In this document: piece by piece, positions 13,928-25,393 of the stretch
Numbering within the stretch: position 1 is the first letter of the stretch
Layout of the letters: the number at the start of each line of letters is the position of its first letter
Assembly: GCA_914767715.1 (NCBI GenBank)
Contig: OU612068.1
Location: 26,474,001 to 26,538,000, forward strand
Reading direction: 5' to 3'
Length of the DNA stretch: 64,000 bases
Source: Membranipora membranacea
Lineage: Eukaryota; Bryozoa; Gymnolaemata; Cheilostomatida; Membraniporidae
Position numbers and translations under genes: made by a program
Notes under the pieces: generated by a model
The model's database searches: none
Told to the model about the DNA's origin: nothing
What the model saw: the letters and a program-made list of their open reading frames with translations, nothing else

Positions 13928-15953
13928 ATGGAAAGCAGAACAGTTTTCAAGTTAGCAGCTCTTGCCTGGCTTGCAGCATTAGTACAGGTATGTAACAAAA
14001 ACGTCACCACTAGTTCTTACTCTTGATGTTTTCAATTTGTTTTTAATGTAAACAAAAATCAAAATTGCTTCTGATATCACTGACTACAATTTCATGAATG
14101 AAAAATTATAATTTTCTTTTTAATTTTACAGGGACATGGGTACATGCTTGACCCACCACAGAGGAACTCAGCATGGAGACTCGGATTCCCAATCAAGACA
14201 GATCATAACGATGTCGGAAACTTCTGTGGAGGAAACTCGGTAAGTGCATATTTACAATGTCACATATAGAGAAATGACACAGCTAACAGTAAATATCAGA
14301 CTATGAATAAACTATATTTACAAAAACTTTACACTGTAATAAAAAGTACTGCATGGCATAACTAGATAAATTTTAATATTCTATTGCAATTGCAAAATCA
14401 TTCGGTGAAATACAATTGGGGAATATAAAAGTTTCAGCCTAGCATAATGAAGATCAGCTGAACTCAATTTTTTTACCTTAGGGTATTTTTGATGGGCCAT
14501 TTAATTCATAACTGTATTAATATTTTGTAGGTTCAACACAATGCACAGAATCAGGGCCGATGCGGTGTCTGTGGTGAAGAGTTTTCTAACCCTAACAAAA
14601 AATTTGAGCCAAGTCCGGCCAACGAATACGCAACTGGAATCATTACTGGAGAATACCAACAGGGAGACACCAGTAAGTGACAAATCAGATCTCTTTTATC
14701 GTCTTATAGTAAATAGGCTTTTCTTATGAATACACTAGTGGATACTGGGAGTTATGATAATATGCACACAAGTAAGACAACTCCCATAATTTACGACAAA
14801 TTATAACTTGTTTGCTAACGACACATTTTCTTTTTCTTTTTTTTTCAGTCGATGTATTCGTCAGATTGACTGCCTTCCATCTGGGATACCACGAGTTCAA
14901 GCTCTGTAAGAATGAAGTACCACAGGTTGGAAGCAATGGCAACGTCGCCGTCACACAAGATTGCTTTGAACAGAACGTCCTCAAATCCCCAACTGGAGAA
15001 ACACAGTAAGCGTCAAATCATCAATATTTGAAGAAATTGCAAGACTAAGTTAGCTTGATGACATGGCTCAGAATCTGCTTTCTGTATTTTCCGAGAGATG
15101 CTGCTAGGATCACTAGAATTTGATCACTCATAACCTGTAGAAACTAATGCATCAGGAAACGCATTAACCAATTATGTTCTATTTTAGATTCCCTGCTATG
15201 CTAGGAAATGCCACATTCCAAGTTGTTCTGAGTGAAGATGTTACCTGTTCTAACTGTGTCCTGCAATGGAGATACAGAGCAGGTAAGACAACTTCTAGTT
15301 CTTAGCATTATAAATAATTCCAAATCTTTACCATGCTTTCGAAAAGGGATTGAATTATGTGTAATATATTGGAAAATAGTTATGGATACTTTATCATTCG
15401 CCTATTCAAGCATAGTTAAGGTTCAGAGAAAGAAGACCGGACTGATATGATCTTTTTTGATATGATCTTATGATCTTTGATCTGATTGATGGCAATGACC
15501 TAAGTCTTGACTATCTTTCTTTTTAACATTGATTCAAACATTGATCTTGCTTTTCCAGGAAACAACTGGGGATGTGAGGGTAGTGATTGCGGATTAGGAA
15601 AAGGGCCGCAGGAGGAGTTCTGGGGTTGCTCTGATATTTCCATCCTTCCCGGAAATGGAGGGCCAAGACCAACACAACCTACCCAAAGACCCGTCACAAC
15701 CAGACCTACCCAAAGACCTGTCACAACAAGAAGACCTAGCACTACTACCAGAAGACCTACCCGTAAGCCAGTCACCGCACAGAGAACTACAACTAACAGC
15801 CCATCAACCACCACTTCACCCGACACCACCGGCCAGAGAACCTGCAGAGGACACGGAGTATTTTCCGCACCAAACTTTGACAGTTACTGTCAAGCCAACT
15901 GCAACCATTATCCTGCCTACTGCCCACCAGAGGTTTGCGTCTGTGATAACTAA
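13928..15953 (+). CDS. Secreted AA15-like copper oxygenase (LPMO, chitin-binding type 4) with six-Cys tail, gene A
   Basis: Six exons: 13928-13987, 14132-14239, 14531-14672, 14849-15005, 15188-15282 and 15559-15953. They encode 318 aa. A hydrophobic signal peptide (residues 1-21, ending LAALVQG) should be cleaved so that His22 becomes the N-terminus. This is the first His of the copper histidine brace, in GHGYMLDPPQRNSAWR. The second His is 114 (LTAFHLGYHEFKLC), mature position 93. Phe208 in GPQEEFWGCSDISI is at the axial Tyr/Phe position. GRCGVCGEEF and the paired cysteines match the AA15 / PF03067-like fold, whose characterised members oxidatively cleave chitin or cellulose. A Thr/Pro/Arg-rich linker (about 220-280) leads to a C-terminal six-cysteine module (283-318). 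The substrate is not deducible. This is the most diverged and the only unduplicated gene of the cluster. Confidence 0.9.
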
Positions 15954-15997
15954 ATAGATGTTGAGGAATGCCATATTGACAATCATTGTAAACTCAG

Positions 15998-16003
15998 AAT
16001 AAA
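15998..16003 (+). terminator. Polyadenylation signal of gene A
   Basis: AATAAA lies 45 nt after the gene A stop codon, which is a normal distance for a 3' end. Confidence 0.65.
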
Positions 16004-16797
16004 CAATCAACAATTAGACTTTTAAATATCTTGAATTCTATGTATTCAGCTTATCTAGAGCCCTGGTTGGGTGTAATATCAAACTCATAAATATCAGGCC
16101 AATCATCATTCAGATGATATATTTATCTACCACCAACTAAGCTGTCAGTGTTTTTACCTTTGCCTATTATTACCTATATTAGATACTACACCTTTATAAC
16201 ATTCATTTTTAATCCAGAACCTAAATTATTTTCTTTCTTATCTAAATTAATGTTGTGCTTCCTCAGAGAATGATATCATTGAGCTATTTACACTCTTTGA
16301 CTCGTATAAAAAAATCCTACCTCATTATTTTGTATTTGTTGTGCTCTCCTGATTTTAAAATCTGCTATTTTTGTACTTGTATTACACTTGTAATAATGAA
16401 TATGAATCTACAAGAATTTAAATCTAACAGTTTTCTTTCCTTAGAGGCGAAGAATAATGCTACCCCAAGTGCACGAAAAATTGCATTGTAATAATTATGA
16501 GTAGCTAGTTTCACAACGGTTGATTCACTATGTTTCAGTAACCGATGTGTATGAATTTGAAAAGAAACAGCCGGCTCCGAATACATTACCACATAAGCAA
16601 ACCTCAAGGTGTTGGTTATGAGATTCATATAACACATAAATGTAAGTATTTATACATTTTATGGGTAAATCAGACTGACTCCAAAGTTTGTTACACAGTT
16701 GGTTGCATTGTAGCTATCACCTCGCCTCACCTTGAGTCATACCACACACTCCAGTGTGCAGTGCACTGAATCGACTGCCATAAAAGTATGGCCATCC
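16004..16797. other. Intergenic between gene A and the transposon-derived gene
   Basis: AT-rich sequence with no supported ORF. The minus-strand transposon-derived gene ends at its right border, so this stretch would hold that gene's 3' flank. Confidence 0.4.
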
Positions 16798-18490
16798 TCA
16801 ATCCCCATCCCCATCAGTGTCACTGTCTGAAAATGATTGGCTGCTACTGTTGTCAGCGTATATGGTAAGTTTGTTTTTACCCCGGAGGGAACTTTCCTGT
16901 ATCATCTTGTATAATACCGAGATAAGCTCTGTTGCTGTTCTTTCTGCTGTTCCCTCATCCCAGAGTGCCGGTAGTTTGGGCCTCTGATCTTGTCCTGGCC
17001 GTACACAGACCTGGCCCTGTTCGCCTTATTAACATGAATTGCCTTCTGCTCCGGTAGTCAGAAGACAGTATTCACATACCTCGTTCCCCAACTTTGCTGT
17101 CGAGATGTGCAGGTGTCTACACTGTAATCGGTATATCTCGTATGAACATGACTGCTGCCGGTAACTCTCAGTGCGCTGGTAATCCCGGTACATGTCTGAG
17201 AATGTCAGCTCGGATGGCACGTAGCGCATCCTCGGAGCATGAGCTCTCCTAAAACACAAGAATCGAGGTCACACTAGCAGGGTGCGGATTTCAACTTGTG
17301 ACGATACAAACAGTTATTCAAGGTCTCTTAGCTAGGACTTAAATGTCTGTTTTTTTTACTAGACTGACTAGAATGATTATATTGTAAATTACCAACCTGT
17401 AATGGGATATTCTCCCAGTATAGCTGAGAATATGGCTCCTTATTGGCACCTTGTCAATGTTTTTGTGGTCAGGGGCGGTCCCCCTAGTGTCGGTTTTTAC
17501 CACGAGACTGTCTGCAGGGGTTCCCTCCATCATGCAGTACACAAAGTATGCACGGTCGGAGTACCCGAACACCCTACAACAACATAAAAAAAGTTTGATC
17601 GATGGGTGGCTAACTTATAGAACAGTTTATGTTAACAGAAACAGAGAACAGTTATTGATTACTGCACAAACTATTACCTTATCGATCAACTTACCTGCAG
17701 AACAGTGTTTTACAGACTCTTATTCGACTGTTGGAAATTTCAGGTAAGTAATACTCATAGACATTACGTTTCCCTTCAACGCCAAACCGGACTTTTACAA
17801 TGAGCGAGTAGGCGAACTGACGCCGAGCGTCATAGCTGGTGATGGCCCAGAACTGCGAGTGGATCTCATGAATCCTCTCGAAATTCAGCTGCTGTCTGCA
17901 CCTGTGTACAAAATTTGATCAAATAATGAAGAGGAAGTGCTGAAAGAGTCACCTCACAAACTCTAAAGTTATAGATCTGAAGCGCTGAATCTAATTACGA
18001 TTTATCATCTTACTTCATCCTGCAGGTAATAGGGCAAAATCCTCTGCAGGGTCGTTTGCCTTGCTGCATGAGTGTACACCAGGCAGGCGTTCTCTCTTTT
18101 CTGGGAGGGAGACCTGGCTCCTGTACTAGTCCTAATCGTGCGGCACGTCGAGGGCGTACAGCTTCCTGAGCTGCAACTGCAGCTGGCACCTGAGCTGCTG
18201 AATCTTCATCCTGGACATCCTGTCGCCCGGTGTCGGGCTCTGACAGAGTGTCCTCCTCTGCTGCAAGTAGAACACAAAATATTAGTGTTTCAAACAGAAA
18301 CAGTTCTATCCAAAAACAGATTGCAATGAACACGATTTACTAGCAAAGAAATACAACAGCGTTTACCTTGCTCAGACTCTGAAGTAGGAGTAGATGTAGG
18401 TTGGGTAGGGGCAGGATTGTCGGTATCTCCATCTGAACCATAGGCATGCAGAGGGAGAAATTCTTCTTTGCACCTTGTACAACGCAGCAT
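16798..18490 (-). pseudogene. Transposon-derived gene with decayed DDE-like C-terminus
   Basis: Minus-strand exons: 18490-18367, 18260-18014, 17901-17695, 17573-17397 and 17248 onward. All have good GT-AG borders and continuous phase. The N-terminus has a CxxC pair (MLRCTRCKEEF), then an acidic Ser/Pro/Thr stretch and a basic PRRAARLG patch. The core has CPITCRMKCRQQ, FWAITSYDARRQFAYSL, RIRVCKTLFCRVFGYSD, SHILSYTGRISHYRR and RYVPSELTFSDMYRDY. From memory this order matches a widespread, uncharacterised transposon-associated family of aquatic animals and insects. The frame meets two tandem stops (TAA TAA, 17031-17026). It then continues in the same frame with LPALWDEGTAERTATELIS and KLTIYADNSSSQSFS to a stop at 16798. 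The latter resembles the family's catalytic-region WxEG and DN(C)SxQ motifs. It is either a pseudogene or has a short intron removing the stops (GAG|GTATGT to ...AACAG|GGC). Confidence 0.6.
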
Positions 18491-18670
18491 GATCCTATGA
18501 TTTCTTAGTAGAAGCGATAAACAATCAATGTCGTAACAACTTTAAGTTATTTTTAAAGTCTCTATTGTATTCGCAATGCATGAAGTAGTGCAGGTTAAGA
18601 CTTTTACTGGTTTTTGTCAGTGGCTCCTATGTACCTGACAAAAACCATTACAGGTCACCTGGAGCCCTGG
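18491..18670. other. Upstream of transposon-derived gene, small hairpin
   Basis: Contains a 12-bp inverted repeat, ggtttttgtcag at 18610-18621 and ctgacaaaaacc at 18636-18647. No coding signal is visible. Confidence 0.35.
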
Positions 18671-18675
18671 CATCA

Positions 18676-18860
18676 TACCATAGAGTTATTATATGGATAA
18701 TTATGTGCATAATATGGCTTCTTATATGGGTAATATGGATTATTATATGGATTAAATGGATTATATGGATTGATTACTATATTAGATTATTATATGGATT
18801 ATTATATGGGTAATATGGATTATTATATGGATTAAATGGATTATATGGATTACTATATAG
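18676..18860. repeat. ATATGG-rich satellite
   Basis: Imperfect tandem array built from ttattatatggat, taatatggat and taaatggat blocks. A larger unit of roughly 80 bp is repeated about twice: two nearly identical runs each read attatatgggtaatatggat then tattatatggattaaatgga. Confidence 0.8.
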
Positions 18861-19336
18861 AGAATGGTGTACACAAATAAAATCAGTGGTTGTCCTACTA
18901 AGTGATTGCAAATGCAGGTCACAGCGCATGGTTGTACATGGCTAGTGCTTGTATCATTGAAATTATGAATTGTGCATAAAAATTTTATTTTAAGAGCACA
19001 TGTAATAAGTCTATTTTGTAAATGAGCCACCAAAGTTCAAAAATAAGAGAAGGCAACTTCTTAGCCTAAGATTTGCCCAAATTGACTTTGATGACCTGAG
19101 CAATCCTAACACTAGCCTGTATTTATTTTATACGGTGGGGGGAGGACCCCGGACAAGGCTTGTCAAGACAGGCTACCCTATAACACAAGGTTTGAACAAA
19201 ATCTGACCAATTATTACACAATTTGGATCATTTACAAAGAAAGAAGGCCGAGAGATACCAGGGTGACCAAACAGATCTCATTATTATTGGTGTACAAAAA
19301 TAGTGGTCATATACCAAGCACTCTTTTACTCCTTGC
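18861..19336. other. Intergenic with a short foldback copy
   Basis: No gene. At about 19111-19186 there is a degenerate hairpin ending in cttgtcaagacaggct, the same end sequence as other short foldback copies in the window (for example 26037-26102). Confidence 0.35.
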
Positions 19337-21662
19337 TATGGAAATCAGGAGCGACATGCTAAATGCCAAATGCTAAAGGCACGAAAATGCTAAGTGCCAA
19401 ATTGTCAGAGGGGACACAACTCCCTTAATTCAGATATTAAAAATGATTATCCTGATTTTATCATGTTATCCTACAAAAATGCATCGCTATTTGTCAATTG
19501 TCATTCATCTATTCAATGCAGGCCACTACCATGGGTTGGTGGAAAGGGTTGACCCCATTGCTTCATACCCCTATCATAGTCAAAGCTTGAAAGTTGGAAA
19601 TAAATTTTTCCTATTTCTGACAAGCTGTTAATGCCACAACGGACCAGACTTTCACATGTAATTTATATTGATGACGTACAGCACTGACTTCATACTCCTT
19701 TCAACCTTCGTAATTCATACATCAATTAACTTGAACCAGTCAGGTACTCCCTGCTTCAACAACCTACAGAAGGCATGCTGAATGACCTTGTTACCCAGTT
19801 GCTGTGGTTGTGCTAGAGTATTGTCTGCTAACACAATGCAGTGCAGCCATATTTTTATCAGTGAAACCTTACCATAAGCTAGTCCTGTCTAGGGAGTATG
19901 ATAAGTCTATGCGTCTGTTATAAACTCAATAAATGTAATACAATTCAAGTCTGAGGTAGGGCTCGATGTTGCCAACCCCCCCCATCCCCCCGGGACTTTC
20001 CTAAATGCTATCAGACTGCTATTTACTCGTTGCCTTACTACAAGTTTCAGACTGAGATGAACATACAGAAATTGGACAAATATCTTGCGATGAAAACCTA
20101 TAATAAGGATTTGGGGTATGGGTATCTGTGTAGTCCAACTCATCATGCAGATTCTTATATCCCTCGTTAACTGCAAAAAGAGTAGCAAACACTTATTGCA
20201 ATAAGAATTTCAGCTGCATGGTTATTATATTCATATAATATGTGCAACATACATGTACAGCAATTCAAATATATCTATCTTGCGTAGGAGTGAGAGCAGG
20301 AGATGGCAATCTTATATGATCATTTTCCTAGTGTGGGAGTAGTCTCCTCTCTATAACTGGTATAATAACTCCTGATATTGTAATGTGATATATACTTTGT
20401 ATCATCCCCTTCTGAGGGGGTATAGTGGCTTGAGATCATGATCTCCTAACCCGCTATTATGTGATAAATTAGTATCATCCACTACTGGGGTGGTATATAG
20501 ATTGTTTGATGCTGATCAGCCGTCTGCTAATTCGCTACGTGAGAGACCTTGGGACCTCCCGCTTACAAGGGTTTGTTTACATCATCAAATGCAAATTAAC
20601 AATTGTTTTGAGCCATAGTTGTGTGAAATTTACAGTGAAAAATAACAGGGCCCTAGGCAACATAGCCACTGTCATTATAAAACGACTACCTAAAACAGCA
20701 AGTCCTCTATGTCAGGTTTCCTCTCTGGTCTCCCACCAGTCAGGTTCCCTAACACTAAGCTTTCTTCCCAGTTGTCCGAGGGTTAAGAAGTGGGTCAGAA
20801 CAGCCCAGGTCAGATCAGGTACAAAAATTAGGAAATAGGCAAACTCAGCCAGTTCAGTTCAGGTATGGTCAGATGTGAATAACCAAAAATACCCACATCC
20901 TAGCACCTTAATGGGATATCAGAAGCCACATCCCCCTCAGGGTTTTGGGGTATTATAAAAGGGAGAGCATCCTTATTACATTTCATTTAAGATCAGGGTG
21001 TGACCTTTCATACCTATCTCAAGCTTTCAAACTTATACTAAGAGCAATGACCTGAGGGAGTTCATTGCTAAGAAGCTAGTTTCTTTTGTCTAGACTCTGA
21101 TAGTATGCTGGAGTGGTATGTTTTTGTAGACTAAGTTTCAAATAATGAAGTTAGAATTCATAGTATAGAATATTCTGTGTACATCCGTGGGTCAGAGTTA
21201 AGTGCAGACATCCTTCTCCAACATAAGAATCCAATTCTCGCAGCAAACTTTATATGTTTGTGACAAAATAAACCAACCAACCAATAAAACTATGCATGTC
21301 AGGGGACATGTACAGCGGACGTTGATTATATTTTGTCCTGCCTGTTGGCATACCATAGAACTAAGAGATGTAGCCTGTCTCGACGAGCTTTTTCATGTCG
21401 ATGTTGAGTTTGATGTGAAAGAAAACAACTACTGGAAGGGGGGCTGTCATAAACTGAGTGGGTCAATATGAGGCCAGTAACATATTATGGTATACGGTAG
21501 TTATTCAAGTTTTGTCATTTTGTCCTGAGGTAGGACAATGTCAACTCAAAACAGTGCAACACCATTTGAATCAAGGAGTTGCGTCCCCTCTGAGCAATTT
21601 TGCATTTAGCGTTTTCGTGCCTTTAGCATTTGGCATTTAGCATGTCGTTCCTGATTTCCATA
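19337..21662. mobile_element. 2.3 kb element with ~95 bp inverted terminal repeats
   Basis: The left end begins TATGGAAATCAGGA and continues through gctaaatgccaaatgctaaa to about 19430. The right end (about 21570-21662) is its reverse complement with scattered differences and finishes TCCTGATTTCCATA (written with one base change). CCTTGC flanks both ends directly (19331-19336 and 21663-21668), a possible target-site duplication. The interior has no recognisable transposase. On the minus strand, the acceptor ctctttttgcag (about 20177) is followed by about 48 open codons (NEGYKNLHDELDYTD...), too little to call a gene. Two imperfect copies of a block with gtatcatcc and a G-run sit at about 20390-20500. 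It is probably non-autonomous or eroded. Confidence 0.5.
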
Positions 21663-21668
21663 CCTTGC

Positions 21669-23724
21669 TAATACACAGGTATCGTTGCATGCACATAAGT
21701 AAGACAACTCCGGTGAATATAGCTTGTTGCTGCATGGCTAATCAAACGATATGGTATCTACATTTCGGTTGATGTATCTGTTAGATTGGCCAAATTCCAC
21801 AGCACATGCCTTCAGTCCAAAATTGATGTATGACATGAAACACCCACTCACAACATGTTGGTAATCGTTAGACCACTAATGAAGTATTGAGTAGGCTGTA
21901 TTCTATCGGACTACGCGGCCAAGATGGGAAAAGATAATGTGGGTTGCATAAACATGCACATGCAAGACAAGGGAATATATAACTGTTGAACTAACTTATT
22001 GCCCTGGCAAAGTGGCATATATATACTCGATATATCTATGTATCTATATCTGTATAAACACGTAATTCCCCTCATTATCAGGCTGCAGCCAAATTTCACT
22101 TGAAGTTTTTTAAATGATTTGATATCCCTGTCCAGTCAGCAGGGAAATATATCGTGTCACGTTTTATCCGGTGGCATTGAGTTTGTTGACATGTGGGTTC
22201 CAGCTGAGAGTCCTCAAGTCCTAAAAAAAATTAGTATCGTGCAATATACTTGGGTGATAATTATTATATATTAGAAATGAAATGATGCATGCCAGTGGTC
22301 CCCAAATCCAGCTAAGGTTTGAAAGGGTTGACACAGCACTGATTTGGAAATAATCATGCTTGCAATTGTAAGTTTGAGGTAGGCTTGGGCTTGAGATCTA
22401 CCTGCTTTGGCTTACAGTTACGATTACAATTAATCTGGGTGTGCTGTCATAAACAGCATTCTATTTATAAGATTCAATAGACCCCAAAATATCCTATTCC
22501 AGAATGCAGACGTGCGAATGATGCTGCAGAAGAAAATAGCGACAATGCAAAACGCTTTTATAGATACTGCTACTAAATATTAGCATTGAAAGTATGTCAA
22601 AAACAAGGTCATCTAGTCAGTTTGTTCTGATCTGCTGCCCAGGGGCCAGTTGTGTCAGTTGTGTGCAGGTCATCAGCCACAAACTGAGTGTTTGTTTCGG
22701 GAGTTTTATTGTGGTCCTCAGCCCCAGCCTTACAATGTCACTTTCATCAAAGCAATACATAGGATCACCACAAGTTTTAGCGTATGATATAGTGATAAGG
22801 TGATTCGACTGAGAGTCGGACAGAACGATAGTATAATCTGTTAGAATATTGAGGTAAGCAATTATAATTATACTGCAATAAGAGATTCTCAGCTTTTAAT
22901 CTGAAGGTTATCCTGCAATCCTCTAATTGCAGTGCACCCATAATTACTTCTACTCAAATAGAAAAACAAAATTAAATAAATGAATTTTTTTACAGAATGA
23001 CTACCAACTAGAGTTTGACAAATGCAAAGGCCTCCCCTTCAACCAGCCCATCTCAAAATTATCGTAATTACAGATTAAAGCTTCACAATTTGCCTAACAC
23101 AATTTATTTTAAGCCAAAACTCGAACCTGGACATGGCTAAAATTTTTGCAAGTGCCTGAATAATTTCTGTCTGCAATCAATTGATTTTTATTAAAGTTAG
23201 AATGGTCCCATATCTAATAACTGCCATACCATAATTTTATCAATTATAGGTTGAAAGTTTGGAAATGATGTGATATAACTAATTTTGGTTTGGAGGTATG
23301 CCAGCAAGATTCAGATATTTGAGACGGCAGGCCTGAAGCAATATGCAGCACGATGGAGTCAAGATCTAGCTAACAATGATCCAGAACCCTGACCACTAAA
23401 AGAAATATGAGTAACTGCCATTAAAAACTGCATATGTCAAGCTTGCATCACATAATCGTTATTTAATACTGATCTGCTTTCCGGTGGTTTACAATTACAA
23501 AACTTTTTGTTGTATACCAGTTCTTATGCCTATGTTGTACCTTCACATGCCAGGCACTAAGATCTCGGTGAGCTGTATATCTGAGCATTCATACATTACA
23601 TTGTGTGTACTGCTTAGATGTGGCGTTAAATCAGCTGGTGCCAGTCAGTGCTACATCAAGTCAAAATGTCTAACTTCTTTTTAACTGATATAAGTCAAAC
23701 AACACGGTGCTAAGCACTAGCCAA
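21669..23724. other. Intergenic, left of the segmental duplication
   Basis: AT-rich sequence with short spurious ORFs only. No domain, signal peptide or splice-consistent exon set is visible. It ends at the left border of the large duplication. Confidence 0.45.
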
Positions 23725-23814
23725 GCCAATGCACTGTGAACTCGATTGTTGAACATGAGAAAAATTTGGTCAGACATTCTTGAACTGGTGAATTCTATAG
23801 CTAGCTAATGAGGG

Positions 23815-24325
23815 TGATCACCCAAAATGCCACTGCCATAAGCCACTGGCCGTAAAGCCACTGGCCAAAAGGCCACTGACCATAAGGTTACTGGCCAAAA
23901 GGCCACTGCTCATAAGGCCACTGGTCATAAGGCCACTGGCCAAAAAGCCACTGGTCATAAAGCATATATCAATAATAATATCAGTAATATTTATGAAATT
24001 TCTCACCAGAAATAAAATCATATATTTTTTATGGTGTTTAGCATGTTTTTATAAATGTATAGCGAATTTAAGTCAATGATCAGGTTGAGTCGGTTGGGTT
24101 GGTTGGTCTTCAATAAAAAAAAACATTCGATGGATACACACACAGATAGATTTCTGTAGAGGCTTGTATTGTTCACAAGAGTGTTTAGTTTTTGATTATT
24201 ATCAGATCCGATATAACCATGTGATAATCAAAATGGATCACAGGGTGCATTGGGTAAATAAAAATGATACTCTTGGCCAGTGGCTTTATGGCAAGTGGCT
24301 TTTTGACCCGAAATATACTCACCCT
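23815..24325. mobile_element. Minisatellite-tipped inverted-repeat element, unit 1 copy
   Basis: The left end (23815-23960) carries tandem blocks of the form ggccactggccaaaa / ggccactgaccataa. The right end (about 24276-24325) carries the same motif inverted (ggccagtggctttatggc...ttttgacccg). The outer ends also match in inverse orientation: gagggtga with cacccaaaa on the left, ttttgacccg with tcaccctc on the right. This looks like a non-autonomous foldback element whose ends are made of a short tandem repeat. Confidence 0.5.
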
Positions 24326-25236
24326 CTTTACTTTATATAAGCCCCCACCATAGCTAGCCAAAATTGGTGTTAGCTAAAATTAAGTCACTTTGAACAAGCC
24401 AAACATAACTCTAATAGCTAATATTTAAGGTATACGGATCTTCACAGTAATGGCGATTCGATTTGTCTTTCAACTGAGATTCATCTGGTGTCGAGAATCT
24501 ATCCTTTTCCAAGCTCGTCAATTCTTAGTTGCTAATCTTGGTCGATTCTTATCAAATCACCAAAAGGTAACTCATCGGTCAAGCTGTGAATCATGTATAT
24601 GTAGTGTGGAGATAAGCAGCTCTATTCTCTGTTAAACAGGAAACATATCAGCACATATAAAATATCAGTGGTGACACATTTAGGGTCACTGTATCCTCAT
24701 AATCATGAGTTTTGCCGGCTGGAATGATTTGACACCCGATGACTTGACCAAGTTGCTTGTTGTTTATCTGTAATTTATCAGACGGGATACCCAACTCACA
24801 ATGTGTGTGATGATTATTCAAGTATTGCAGCAGGTATTTTGGTATCTTTGTTACAGTTCATAACATTCCAATGCAAAACTGACTGTAATTTTTAAGCAGC
24901 AGGGTTTACATTTCTTATGAGTTTAACACTACACAATTGTGAATCAACCAGACCTGGCTTAACAAATTGGGGAAGCATCCCTATTGGTGATCAGCCATCC
25001 AGGTATAATTATGAATGCTTTGACATTGACACCTTCTAAATATTTGCAGACAACAATTAAGTTTTTATATTAATTGAAATAAATATGTGTCTGCTATGAA
25101 TCAGTCGTAGTGACTCTGCTTGGATCTGTTAATTGGCCACAATGATAAGGGCAAGAGTGCAATCTCCAGATTCTTATCGACCAATGAGTGATGGAGATAG
25201 GATCTAACCCTGACCCAACTAACAAACAAAAGCTGT
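24326..25236. other. Upstream region of gene B
   Basis: No supported gene. A 61-codon ORF at 24450-24635 recurs in unit 2 (39556-39741) with few changes, but it has no recognisable feature and the whole region is duplicated. Confidence 0.4.
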
Positions 25237-25243
25237 TATATAG
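25237..25243 (+). promoter_or_regulatory. TATA-like box of gene B
   Basis: TATATAG lies about 157 bp before the gene B ATG, which would give a 5' UTR of about 125 nt. It is missing from unit 2, where the deletion that removes exons 1-2 also removes it. Confidence 0.4.
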
Positions 25244-25393
25244 ATACTTCTGGCTTGTTGAGGTGACTCACAAAGGGCAGCTATACAAGATCATACACAC
25301 TAAGGTCAACTCACAGCAGATAAGTCAAGGAGCAACAGCAAAATAATTATTCCGATTGAAGACGTTTGTAGATAAGCTACAGACTATCATACA

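Noticed and set aside
20031-20176. Minus-strand terminal exon candidate (NEGYKNLHDELDYTD...)
   Set aside because: The acceptor is good, but no upstream exon or domain was found and it lies inside the inverted-repeat element.
24450-24635. 61-codon ORF conserved in both duplication units (also 39556-39741)
   Set aside because: Conservation is explained by the recent duplication. There is no domain, signal peptide or splice context.
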